Of a stretch of DNA of 34,167 bases, positions 1 through 7,680 are shown one piece after another. Below the pieces are notes generated by a model that was not told the DNA's origin, made no database searches, and worked only from the letters and a program-made list of their open reading frames with translations. Position 1 is the first letter of the stretch. Every line of letters starts with the position of its first letter. Source of the stretch: Sporosarcina sp. E16_8 (GTDB lineage Bacteria; Bacillota; Bacilli; Bacillales_A; Planococcaceae); contig NZ_JADPRZ010000040.1 of assembly GCF_017347095.1 (NCBI RefSeq), positions 1 through 34,167 on the forward strand, read 5' to 3'. The translations under genes were made by a program, and so were the position numbers.

Positions 1-1
1 T

Positions 2-154
2 GTACTTAAAAAAGGCATTAGTTTCGGAACTTGTCTTTCCATGGTTATTTCATTCACAGCTTACAAGTCAATCGGTTGGGCAATTATACATGGTTGTTTG
101 AGCTGGCTCTATGGTGCATATTACTTCATTAAATATGCACCTAGTTTGTTCTAG
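2..154 (+). CDS. Small hydrophobic membrane protein, 5' end cut by window edge
   Basis: An open frame runs from the left edge to a TAG at 152-154 and gives 50 residues, starting VLKKGISFGTCLSMVISF and ending YYFIKYAPSLF. The pattern of a short Lys-rich start, a hydrophobic stretch with SIGWAIIHG and an aromatic end (SWLYGAYYFIKY) matches a family of roughly 50-residue bacterial membrane proteins that I recognise by composition only; no function is known to me. Two hydrophobic segments are visible (about residues 5-18 and 23-45). The start codon is probably just outside the window, because the family is about this length. The opposite-strand frame over the same bases has no family look and is taken as a shadow. 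Confidence 0.6.
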   Translation, partial: VLKKGISFGTCLSMVISFTAYKSIGWAIIHGCLSWLYGAYYFIKYAPSLF

Positions 155-420
155 ATAGTTATGGGTATCTGTGTGACAAACAGTCGTGATTGAATAAGTG
201 CCCATCACTATAAAACTGATCGTCGAAATTCTGTCATTCAACCATAAAACCATAACTGTTAGAAAGCTTCCATATTCGAAGATAGTCGTGAAGGTTTAGA
301 CATTCACGATTGTTAGTTACAAAGCGTACCATAAACTTCATTCACTCTTTTGGAATACCACTCTGACCAGTCCAACGCCTAAATAAATGGGCTTTCTTGT
401 TCGGATAATTTTCTCGACAA

Positions 421-459
421 AAAAGGATCGATCGCAACCTTGGCTGCATCGATCCTTTT
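421..459 (-). terminator. Rho-independent terminator
   Basis: AAAAGGATCGAT (421-432) and ATCGATCCTTTT (448-459) form a perfect 12-bp stem with a 15-base loop. Read on the minus strand the stem runs into a T tract, so it would stop minus-strand transcripts. It sits just downstream of the remnant frame at 467-595. Confidence 0.7.
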
Positions 460-466
460 CGGGGAT

Positions 467-595
467 TCAAGCTTTTTCCACAGTACCTGTACAACCTGTT
501 TCATTATATTTACCAACTGTAGCGTGATTGGTTTGGCTTACACTGTTGCCGGTTGAGCAGGCAGCTTTTTCGAACCATTGGCGCAATCTTGTTTG
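467..595 (-). pseudogene. 3' remnant of an unknown gene with its terminator
   Basis: On the minus strand a 42-codon frame lies between a TAG (598-596) and a TGA (469-467). It reads QTRLRQWFEKAACSTGN, then a Thr/Asn/Gly-rich tail ending CTGTVEKA. It has no in-frame start codon with a ribosome binding site. It is followed after 7 bases by a perfect 12-bp hairpin with a T tract on the same strand. A frame ending exactly before a terminator suggests the surviving 3' end of a former gene. I do not recognise the protein; the two cysteines and the Thr/Gly-rich end could suit a cell-surface or secreted protein, which is a guess. Confidence 0.3.
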
Positions 596-803
596 CTAGC
601 CTTTTTCAACTATCGCTAATGATTCAACTAGTAACATGAACTCAATGCAAATGAGAGGGCTGAGCAATAACTCAAAAAAGCTGTTTAACATGGATTTCAC
701 CTTTGTTAAACAACTATTTGAAAATTCCTGACGTATACTCGTCCTCATTAAGATTTTAAACTGATAAGGATATCGCTAGTAAACAGACACTTATACGCGT
801 AGT

Positions 804-1136
804 TTATCTAGAGGTTTCTTGTAGATCAATCGTAATCACTTGTTCCGTTTTTGTCATAAACTTAATTCTTACAAAAACACCGAATTCCTTGTCATCCTCT
901 TTTAACCATAGCTTAAACTTTTCAATTGTTTCATCTTTTTGAGATTCGCTTCCTTCATGCAGGTAGTCAATCACTTTCGCATTGGGGTATTTAGCTTCGG
1001 TTTCTTTTATCGCGAGCCTCCCCCACTTAGCGTAGGCTGGTTGTTCTTCTTTCGCATGAAGAATCGTTGGGATATGTATGGATGCTGCATTCACTAGCAT
1101 AAAAACCCCAAGTGTCATACACATTTTCCGCATCAT
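804..1136 (-). CDS. Secreted DUF3889-type protein
   Basis: A 110-residue protein with an N-terminal signal peptide: a basic start (MMRK), a hydrophobic core to about residue 25, and probable cleavage near HAKEE. The mature part contains AYAKWGRLAIKET and YPNAKVIDYLHEG, the signature of the Bacillales DUF3889 family of small exported proteins of unknown function, and ends in a beta-rich FGVFVRIKF region. The frame extends 11 codons upstream, but AAGGAG lies inside that extension, 9 bases before the ATG at 1136, so 1136 is chosen; a second ATG follows directly. It stands alone with no visible partner. Recognising the family does not give a function. Confidence 0.75.
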   Translation of the reverse strand: MMRKMCMTLGVFMLVNAASIHIPTILHAKEEQPAYAKWGRLAIKETEAKYPNAKVIDYLHEGSESQKDETIEKFKLWLKEDDKEFGVFVRIKFMTKTEQVITIDLQETSR

Positions 1137-1531
1137 AGAACTCATCTCCTTTTCGATAGGATGAGTCATTTTCTAAAAACTACTCTATACCGATTACACT
1201 ATATTGAAAAACCTCACTACTACATGCAAGATTGTACTTGCATTTTTTTAGGGAATAGATAAAAAGATGGAACACTTCAAATAACACGGGAATTAACACG
1301 ATTTCAGGCGGTAGTTTCGCCATAATTTAAGTAACAAATAGCACCGTTAACCGCAATGCTATTTTTGTTCTCTTGAACTAGACGAGTGTCCAAGAATTCG
1401 ATATCCAATTATCGAAAATTAAAGGATCTATAAGATAACTCTGCTATACTAAAAGCAGGGTAAATAAGTCGAACTATTCCACGAACGGTCCAGATTGCAG
1501 TAGACAAAGTTGAATTTCAGGAGGCTGTTTT
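1137..1531. other. Intergenic region between divergent genes
   Basis: About 395 bases between the divergent DUF3889 and NUDIX genes must hold both promoters. A TATACT at 1445-1450 lies inside a short CTGCT/AGCAG hairpin upstream of the NUDIX gene, but no convincing -35 box sits at the right distance. No other coding region or repeat was recognised. Confidence 0.4.
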
Positions 1532-1972
1532 ATGTTTGTAGTAAATATAGAAGGGGCTATCCATTGTAAGGGTAAGTGGCTTCTAATTCGAAGAAGTGAA
1601 AAGGAAGAACATGCTGGAGGCTCTATTTCACTAGTTGGCGGAAAGTGTGAAATCGAAGGAAATTCCTCTGATATACTTGAACGGACCTTAAAACGGGAAA
1701 TTTTCGAAGAAGTAGGAAGTGAAGTGACGGCTCTCAGATATGTAAATAGCTCTTCTTTTGTTACTGAATCAGGGATAAATGTAATTGATGTCGTTTTTTT
1801 ATGTCAGCATAAAACAGGAGAACCATATGCTAAAAGCACGGAAGAGGTTGATGATGTTATTTGGATGACCACTTCAGAAATTCTTGCTCATGCGGAACTT
1901 CCTGTATATCTAAAGAAAAACATTAAACTAGCAGAGAACATACTAAAACAAGATAGTTTGTATGTACCATAA
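1532..1972 (+). CDS. NUDIX hydrolase
   Basis: A 146-residue protein of about the usual length for a single NUDIX domain. These enzymes hydrolyse nucleoside diphosphates linked to another group, using a metal bound by the glutamates of the NUDIX helix. The sequence has LVGGKCEIEG (residues about 34-43) followed by LKREIFEEVG (about 53-62), the core REUxEExGU motif with both metal-binding glutamates. The spacing between the leading glycine and the core is longer than the GX5EX7 consensus and the middle Glu appears as Asp, so the box is slightly altered. AGGAGG lies 8 bases before the ATG. The substrate cannot be told. The neighbouring phosphatase in the same direction could form a loose housekeeping pair, which is inference. 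Confidence 0.9.
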   Translation: MFVVNIEGAIHCKGKWLLIRRSEKEEHAGGSISLVGGKCEIEGNSSDILERTLKREIFEEVGSEVTALRYVNSSSFVTESGINVIDVVFLCQHKTGEPYAKSTEEVDDVIWMTTSEILAHAELPVYLKKNIKLAENILKQDSLYVP

Positions 1973-2087
1973 AACTTTTAAGTTGCTTTTTCTACAACCT
2001 TAAGTAAAAATGATTTTCTACTAAAGGGTGCCAAAACAGCATTTATGACTTGCATTCACAAATAAGTTCGATTTTGGGGTGATTCGG

Positions 2088-2639
2088 TTGAAAAAAATAT
2101 ATGTGATACGTCATTGTAAAGCCGAGGGTCAGTCATCTGAATCGCCACTCACTGCAATAGGCATTAGACAGGCGATTGAATTATCTGCATTTTTCGATAA
2201 TGTTAAAGTTGAACAGATAATTTCGAGTCCCTACAAACGTGCCATTCAAACTATACAACCACTTGCAGAACGGTTAAAGCTTGAGATTGAAATTAATAGC
2301 CAATTAAAAGAACGTGTACTAAGTACCGAACCGTTAGAAGATTGGCTTCAAAAGTTAAGTGAAACTTTCGATAATCACGACTTAAAATTTGAAGGTGGAG
2401 AGTCTAGTGATGAGGCTGCAAATCGGATCATAGGAGTTGTAGAAAGTATTTTTAAAAGCAAGTTTGAAAATACAATCATTGTGACACACGGGAACTTAAT
2501 GTCTTTGCTTTTAAATCATTACACTAAACAGTTCGCATTTGATGAATGGGCAAACCTTAGTAATCCTGAAATATACCTTTTAAATTCAGATAGCAGCGGG
2601 GTAATTTTTGAACGGATAAGGAATGAACTAACGGAATAA
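2088..2639 (+). CDS. Histidine phosphatase family protein
   Basis: A 183-residue protein of the phosphoglycerate-mutase-like phosphatase superfamily. The N-terminal motif YVIRHCKAEG carries the Arg-His pair whose histidine is phosphorylated during catalysis; the third position is Cys where RHG is usual. ISSPYKRAIQT gives the second arginine, and IIVTHGNLMSLLL gives the second catalytic histidine near residue 142. The frame can begin at a GTG (2079), but GGGGTGAT there reads as the ribosome binding site for the TTG at 2088, so TTG is preferred. It follows the NUDIX gene by 115 bases on the same strand. The substrate is unknown: a phosphorylated sugar, cofactor or nucleotide would all fit. Confidence 0.88.
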   Translation: MKKIYVIRHCKAEGQSSESPLTAIGIRQAIELSAFFDNVKVEQIISSPYKRAIQTIQPLAERLKLEIEINSQLKERVLSTEPLEDWLQKLSETFDNHDLKFEGGESSDEAANRIIGVVESIFKSKFENTIIVTHGNLMSLLLNHYTKQFAFDEWANLSNPEIYLLNSDSSGVIFERIRNELTE

Positions 2640-2816
2640 AAGCGATATTGCCGTGTGCCGCCACGATTCAAGTATATGAGTAAAAGGTATCAGGGTCTAG
2701 AAAGCCTTTGTGCGTATGGGCTGAGAATTATGAAATAAACTCTTTTACCTAAAATAAATGCTAAGACATCTTTTCTACTTAATGAACAGCTATACTAGAA
2801 GAAATGCGTTGGCAAA

Positions 2817-2990
2817 TATAACGAGATGAGATAAATCGAGAACCATTGCACCAACAAAATACCGATTCGGTTTATTTTACTTCGCAGTGGTTTATTTACT
2901 GCTGTACCGTTTGAATCAACTTTTTACCTGCTTTACCGCAATTGCTCTTACAACCAGTAATTGAGCAGGTCGCACATAAAAGCACAACAT
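2817..2990 (-). pseudogene. Frameshifted duplicate of an MFS transporter segment
   Basis: These bases align almost without a break to 17628-17801, the part of the MFS transporter gene covering about residues 203-260. Shared runs include ACCGATTCGGTTTATTTTAC and ACTGTACCGTTTGAATCA with single changes. Relative to the intact gene this copy has lost two bases in the segment matching QEKQAD and one more in the segment matching IFVGA, so the frame is broken between them. No start, stop or other part of the transporter is present. It therefore looks like a decayed partial duplicate, not a gene. The terminator at 2992-3027 follows directly. Confidence 0.8.
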
Positions 2991-2991
2991 T

Positions 2992-3027
2992 AAAACTCTA
3001 TTCTAGAATGTAATAGAATAGAGTTTT
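2992..3027 (-). terminator. Terminator of the pyrimidine operon
   Basis: AAAACTCTATTCTA (2992-3005) and TAGAATAGAGTTTT (3014-3027) form a perfect 14-bp stem with an 8-base loop. It lies 12 bases past the stop of the last gene of the minus-strand pyrimidine operon. A- and T-runs on both sides would let it act in either direction. Confidence 0.85.
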
Positions 3028-3039
3028 CACCACTTCATA

Positions 3040-3264
3040 TTAAATTGACATACCTTCTTGCAACAGCGTTTGTTCTTGGAGCTTTGCCGCAAAATATTTA
3101 CGCGCATCGGCTGTCAGAATCTGCAAACAAACCTCTTCTTCCTGCCGGTTAAACTCGACAAACATCCCGCTTAAATTTTCATACACATAATGGACTTTAA
3201 AGCCCCTATCTAAATAGTCATCTACTTTTTTCATTTCATCCTTGCTTAGTAAATGATCCGACAT
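3040..3264 (-). CDS. Small unknown protein, last gene of the pyrimidine operon
   Basis: A 74-residue soluble, acidic protein beginning MSDHLLSKDEMKKVDDYL and ending in a helical region with KLQEQTLLQEG. I do not recognise the family. No signal peptide, membrane segment or metal motif is visible; the middle (VHYVYENLSGMFVEF) looks like beta strands and the ends look helical. The frame can start at a GTG two codons earlier, but GAGGTG sits 5 bases before the ATG at 3264, so that is preferred. It follows the permease by 18 bases and precedes the operon terminator, so it is cotranscribed. A small regulator or partner of the permease or of an enzyme is possible but unproven. Confidence 0.7.
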   Translation of the reverse strand: MSDHLLSKDEMKKVDDYLDRGFKVHYVYENLSGMFVEFNRQEEEVCLQILTADARKYFAAKLQEQTLLQEGMSI

Positions 3265-3282
3265 ACACACACCTCGCTTTTC

Positions 3283-4740
3283 TTATTCAGCACCTTTTGT
3301 TTCGATTTCTTGCACGACGATATCGTCCCAATCGTGGCCAACTGTAATACCTAAATACTTGGCATCACTAGGATCGTCTAGTTCGGCTTGCGGGTATTTT
3401 TTGAACCACCAATATTTCGCTAAGACGTAGTACACGAGTGCCCCCACGAAAAAGCCGACCAATGAAGAATACGTTGGGAACATATTCGCTAAGACACCAC
3501 CAATCACCCAAGCGATTAACCCCGCTAAGTTAAAGCCATTCATATACTTATATTGGCCGTCTAACTCGTACAGATCTTTTACGTTCACACGACGTTTACG
3601 GATTAAATAATAATCGGCGAATAATATCCCCACAATTGCTGTTAAAATACCGCCAATGATTAATAGCGCATCGACTAAGACGCCAAATAAGCTCCACGGC
3701 TGTGCTAAAATCCCAATAACCCCCGCGATTATTACAGCAGCCCCGAATGGCACTTTTGGTCCACCAATGTTTGAGAATATCGTTGCTGCAGGAATAACGT
3801 TTGCGGACGTGTTTGTTGACCATTGCGCTAACACAATCATTAGCAATAAAATCCCTAACACAATTCCACTTGCACTTTGCTGCAAGGCATTTATCGGATC
3901 AGCAGATGCTACTGCCATATAAGCCACTGCACCTATGGTTACGATAAATGTATTGGTAATCGGCATCACGATCAAAGAGCCAACTAACTGCGTCTTATTA
4001 CGCTTGAACCAATTGCGTTCATTTTTTGGTGCTTTAAAGAAGCGGGATAGTGTTGGCATATCAGCTGCTAACGTTGCCCAGAACCCCATGTTCGCCATCA
4101 TCACAACCATGAATGCTGTAAAAGCTGCCATTCCTGTTGTCGGTAACTCCATCCAAGTCCACACATCTTTGCCTGAAGCCGTAGCTTGATCCGCAAGAGT
4201 AATGTACATCCAGCACGATATTAAAATAATAACCGGCGCAGCAAAATCCGCAAAGCGCTCAATGGATTTAATGCCGAGCGATGTGTTAAATAACTGTAAT
4301 GCCGCAAAAACAAGGAAGCATATAAACCAATTATTAAAGTCGAATAATAAATTCAAAATCCCATTGATGGCCATTGCACCAAAATAGGTGTTAAGCCCGA
4401 ACCAACAAGCAGCTGTCACCCCACGAACGAGCGATGGTATATGCGTGCCAATTGTGCCAAATGGGGCACGCATATAAACCGGGAAGGACAAACCGTGTTC
4501 AATACCAATATCACCGATTAACGTCATCAATATGCCGATTAAAACGGAACCTATCAAAGTCGCTAAAATGACCATCGGCAATGACAAACTCATAATACCT
4601 GATCCACCAATTGCAAAGGCGGCTAAAACGATGGCCATTCCAATCCAAATCACTGCAAAACCAAATGTCCCTATACTTCTTTTTTGATGTGCCACTGGAA
4701 GTAAATCTGGTGATTTTAAATAATCTCCACCATTCGCCAT
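3283..4740 (-). CDS. NCS1-family nucleobase:cation symporter (likely uracil/allantoin/hydantoin type)
   Basis: A 485-residue, very hydrophobic protein with about 12 membrane segments, the size and layout of the NCS1 family (cytosine, uracil, allantoin and hydantoin permeases). Family features include the N-terminal SPDLLPVAHQKRSIGTFGF region, the ARG-like YMRAPFGTIGTHIPSLVRG loop (about 86-104), WFGLNTYFGA in the third segment, and the C-terminal DYYLIRKRRVNVKDLY stretch typical of the uracil/allantoin branch. AAGGGAGAG stands 6 bases before the ATG. Sitting in an operon for reductive pyrimidine breakdown, it most likely imports uracil, thymine or a dihydropyrimidine; the exact substrate is inferred from context. 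A palindromic repeat separates it from preA upstream. Confidence 0.92.
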   Translation of the reverse strand: MANGGDYLKSPDLLPVAHQKRSIGTFGFAVIWIGMAIVLAAFAIGGSGIMSLSLPMVILATLIGSVLIGILMTLIGDIGIEHGLSFPVYMRAPFGTIGTHIPSLVRGVTAACWFGLNTYFGAMAINGILNLLFDFNNWFICFLVFAALQLFNTSLGIKSIERFADFAAPVIILISCWMYITLADQATASGKDVWTWMELPTTGMAAFTAFMVVMMANMGFWATLAADMPTLSRFFKAPKNERNWFKRNKTQLVGSLIVMPITNTFIVTIGAVAYMAVASADPINALQQSASGIVLGILLLMIVLAQWSTNTSANVIPAATIFSNIGGPKVPFGAAVIIAGVIGILAQPWSLFGVLVDALLIIGGILTAIVGILFADYYLIRKRRVNVKDLYELDGQYKYMNGFNLAGLIAWVIGGVLANMFPTYSSLVGFFVGALVYYVLAKYWWFKKYPQAELDDPSDAKYLGITVGHDWDDIVVQEIETKGAE

Positions 4741-4779
4741 TCATGTCTCTCCCTTATAGTAGATTTCCAGTTAACAAAG

Positions 4780-4896
4780 AAAAGCGGAAGGCGCTGTTTA
4801 AGACGCGACAGGCATAAGTCGATTCAGCGACGTGGCGGTCTTTGCCACATAGCTGGATTGCTTATGACCCGAGCGGCTTGCGCCTGGAGTCTAGAC
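4780..4896. repeat. Dispersed palindromic repeat, copy A
   Basis: An element of about 117 bases in the 292-base gap between preA and the permease. Its ends are GC-rich and self-complementary: AAGCGGAAGGCGC at the left, GCGCCTGGAGTCTAGAC at the right. Inside are nested arms GCATAAG/CTTATG, AGC/GCT and GTGGC/GCCAC. A diverged copy lies at 33861-33990, sharing AGACGCGA, GGCA, GACCCG and the GAGTCTAGAC end. Elements of this look recur in intergenic regions of Bacillaceae genomes. As RNA it would fold into a long stem, possibly lowering permease expression relative to the upstream enzymes. Confidence 0.75.
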
Positions 4897-5032
4897 ACTG
4901 CCCCAAGTCTAAAAATGTTTACTTTCTCATCTTTAAACAAACAATTGACCTTTTTTTATACTCCTGGGGATTAGTGTCCCAGATGAAACCCCCGGTAAAC
5001 GCACAGCCAGAACGGAAACCCACCCTACTTCT

Positions 5033-6295
5033 TTATCGAGCAAAACTGCTGATAATTGATTGGCGTTCGTTCCAAGTCATTGGCGCAATAGTGGACATTC
5101 TTTCGACCATCGAAATCGCACCTTCTACTGGGCATACAATTGCGCATAAATTACAGCCTACACAATCTTGTTCACGCACCTTTAGCATCGGACGACCACT
5201 CTCTGTGTACAGGTCAATACATTGATGTGCCGTATCTTCACATGCAATATGGCATTTATTGCAATTAATACAAACTTCATTATTAATTTCAGCAACAATT
5301 TTGTAGTTTAAGTCTAAATCACCCCAGTTAGAATAACGTTGGACCGACTGACCGACTATATCCATCACCGAGGCAATGCCTTTCTCATCCAGATAATTAT
5401 TAAGCCCATCAATCATATCTTCGACAATACTAAATCCGTGGTGCATCGCTGCTGTACAAACCTGTACGCCTGTTGCACCCATCAGCATAAATTCCGCAGC
5501 ATCCCGCCAATTTGAAATCCCACCAATGCCTGAAATAGGTACATTGACAAAAGGATTTCGAGCACATTCTGCGACCATATTTAGTGCAATCGGCTTGACA
5601 GCAGCACCGGAATATCCGCCATGTGCCCCTTTCCCACCGACATGCGGCACCGTATTCCATGAATCTAAATCGACACCCGCTAGGCTGTTAATCGTATTAA
5701 TCATACTAACCGCATCTGCGCCGCCACGCACAGCAGCTTCTGCCGTCACCGTAATATCCGTAATGTTTGGCGTTAGCTTGACGATAACAGGTGTACGTGC
5801 AACTTCCTTCGCCCAGTACGTTTGCTTTTCAACCAATTCAGGGACTTGACCAGATGCAGCCCCCATTCCTCGTTCCGCCATCCCATGTGGACAACCAAAA
5901 TTAAGCTCAAGGCCATCAACTCCCACGGCTTCTACTTTTTTGACAATCTCATGCCACTTTTCCTGCTTTGGCTCTACCATTAAGGAAGCGATAATGGCAT
6001 GATTAGGAAACCTTTTTTTCGTTTCAAGAATTTCCTGTAAATTAACCTCTAACGGACGATCCGTAATAAGCTCAATATTATTAAAGCCGGCTACTCTCTG
6101 TCCGTTATAGCTGACAGCCGCAAAGCGCGATGAAACATTCAAAATTGGTTCGCCCAATGTTTTCCAAACCGCGCCACCCCAGCCCGCTTCAAATGCACGT
6201 TGCACTTGATAGCCTGAATTAGTCGGTGGTGCCGATGCTAACCAAAATGGATTCGGTGATTTAATCCCCGCTAAGTCAATTCGTAAGTCTGCCAT
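5033..6295 (-). CDS. preA: Dihydropyrimidine dehydrogenase subunit PreA (NAD-dependent)
   Basis: A 420-residue catalytic subunit that reduces uracil or thymine to the 5,6-dihydro form. The first 300 residues are a dihydroorotate-dehydrogenase-like FMN barrel. NFGCPHGMAERGMG (about 131-144) carries the cysteine that acts as general acid in this family, and GADAVSMINT plus ISGIGGISNW are FMN-binding stretches. The C-terminus is a ferredoxin domain with two 4Fe-4S sets: C342, C345, C348, C352 and C378, C381, C384, C388. The barrel-plus-ferredoxin layout matches bacterial PreA and the C-terminal half of mammalian DPD. The gene starts 12 bases after preT, with GGGGGGATG just before the ATG, so the two subunits are made together. 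Confidence 0.95.
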   Translation of the reverse strand: MADLRIDLAGIKSPNPFWLASAPPTNSGYQVQRAFEAGWGGAVWKTLGEPILNVSSRFAAVSYNGQRVAGFNNIELITDRPLEVNLQEILETKKRFPNHAIIASLMVEPKQEKWHEIVKKVEAVGVDGLELNFGCPHGMAERGMGAASGQVPELVEKQTYWAKEVARTPVIVKLTPNITDITVTAEAAVRGGADAVSMINTINSLAGVDLDSWNTVPHVGGKGAHGGYSGAAVKPIALNMVAECARNPFVNVPISGIGGISNWRDAAEFMLMGATGVQVCTAAMHHGFSIVEDMIDGLNNYLDEKGIASVMDIVGQSVQRYSNWGDLDLNYKIVAEINNEVCINCNKCHIACEDTAHQCIDLYTESGRPMLKVREQDCVGCNLCAIVCPVEGAISMVERMSTIAPMTWNERQSIISSFAR

Positions 6296-6307
6296 GCTTC
6301 ATCCCCC

Positions 6308-7651
6308 CTATGCGATCTCGCTCGGTTTTCTTAAACGCTCATGAATGATGTAAGCAGCATCTTTCCCTTGCTGTGCAGCTGTTACCACCATTGCTTCCCC
6401 TTGGCCATTGCCGAACACGACATCTCCACAAGCAAACACTTTGTCATTCGATGTTTGCATAGTCGTTTCGTCAATGTCTACCACTCCGTTCGTATGCTGT
6501 AATCCAAACGATTCAATGAGGGAGACAAAGCGCGTTTGGCCAATTGCTTTAATGACCGCGTCCACCTCTATCACAAACTCAGATCCTTTGATTACTTCAG
6601 GTCGTTGCCTGCCATCTGCACCCGCCTCGCCGAGCTTCATCTTGACGCATTCAAGGCCCACTACTTTCCCTGCATCATCTCCGATAATTTGTTGCGGCGC
6701 TGTCAGCCACTTAAATCCAACGCCATCCTGCTTGGCAAATTCATATTCAAATTGGTAGGCAGTCATCTCTTTTTCTGTTCTTCTATAAAGAATGTCCACT
6801 TGTTCCGCACCTAGTCGCACAGCACAGGTTGCACCATCGATGGCTGTGTTACCAGCACCGATGACCGCAACACGTTTACCGACTAAGTCTTCTGTCAGTG
6901 CACCCATTTTCGTATGCTTTACAAACTCAATGGCATCATGAACGCCAGCTAGTTCCTCACCTTTAATGCCAAGATTAGGCACGGCCCCCATACCAACCGC
7001 TAAAATAACGCTGTCATATTGCGCTAAAATTTCCTCAGCAGAAATATCCACACCTACTGTTGTGTTTGTTTTAATGTCCACACCAAGCTTTACAACTTGC
7101 GCCACTTCCCAATCCACTACATCATTCGGTAATCGGAATGACACGATGCCGTAGTTGCCCAAGCCACCAGCCTTTGCTTCTCCTTCAAAAATAGTGACAC
7201 TATAGCCGAAGCGACTAAGCTCACGCGCTGCCGATAAACCAGCTGGGCCAGCGCCAACAATCGCTACTTTTTGTCCATTTGGTTGACCTTTTTTAAATAG
7301 CTCGACGTCTGATTCCATCGCCCAATCTGTTGCATAGCGTTGCAAGTGTCCGATTTTAATAGGCTTTGTTGAGGAATTTAACACACATGCCCCTTCACAT
7401 AATTCCTCAGTCGGGCATACTCGCGCACAGCTTGCACCAATCGGATTGGCCTCCATAATTGTCTTGGCCGAACCTAACATATTACTGGAAGCAATTTTTT
7501 TGATGAAACTTGGAATTGGAATACTTGTCGGACAAGCTGTAATACAAGGTGCGTCATAGCAGTACAGACAGCGATTAGCCTCTTCTTGTGCCTCATTTTT
7601 TGTCATCTTGCTAGTCATTTCCATAAAGTTTTGTTCGAGTTGCGAAGTCAT
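6308..7651 (-). CDS. preT: Dihydropyrimidine dehydrogenase subunit PreT (NAD-binding)
   Basis: A 447-residue flavoprotein subunit that passes electrons from NAD(P)H to PreA. The N-terminus has two cysteine sets for 4Fe-4S clusters: C28, C31, C36, C40, and a second around CARVCPTEELCEGAC (about 80-95). Next come an FAD-binding GAGPAGLSAARELSRFG (about 132-148), an NAD(P)-binding VIGAGNTAIDGATCAVRLG (about 262-280) and a C-terminal FAD motif, FACGDVVFGNGQGEAMVV. This is the GltD-like fold also found in the N-terminal half of mammalian DPD. GAGGGGGGAA lies 7 bases before the ATG. It is followed at once by preA and preceded by hydA with a 29-base gap. Confidence 0.95.
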   Translation of the reverse strand: MTSQLEQNFMEMTSKMTKNEAQEEANRCLYCYDAPCITACPTSIPIPSFIKKIASSNMLGSAKTIMEANPIGASCARVCPTEELCEGACVLNSSTKPIKIGHLQRYATDWAMESDVELFKKGQPNGQKVAIVGAGPAGLSAARELSRFGYSVTIFEGEAKAGGLGNYGIVSFRLPNDVVDWEVAQVVKLGVDIKTNTTVGVDISAEEILAQYDSVILAVGMGAVPNLGIKGEELAGVHDAIEFVKHTKMGALTEDLVGKRVAVIGAGNTAIDGATCAVRLGAEQVDILYRRTEKEMTAYQFEYEFAKQDGVGFKWLTAPQQIIGDDAGKVVGLECVKMKLGEAGADGRQRPEVIKGSEFVIEVDAVIKAIGQTRFVSLIESFGLQHTNGVVDIDETTMQTSNDKVFACGDVVFGNGQGEAMVVTAAQQGKDAAYIIHERLRKPSEIA

Positions 7652-7680
7652 TGAAACATTCCCCCCTCATGGATTGATGT

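Larger units (their letters stand above)
155..803. other. 650-bp stretch without an intact gene
   Basis: No convincing intact gene or binding site is visible. The only coding-like piece is the 42-codon minus-strand gene end at 467-595 with its own terminator, listed separately. The remainder is AT-rich and shows no repeat that recurs elsewhere in the window. Confidence 0.5.

Noticed and set aside
68..253. 61-codon minus-strand frame at the left edge
   Set aside because: It overlaps the better-supported plus-strand membrane protein and has no family resemblance.
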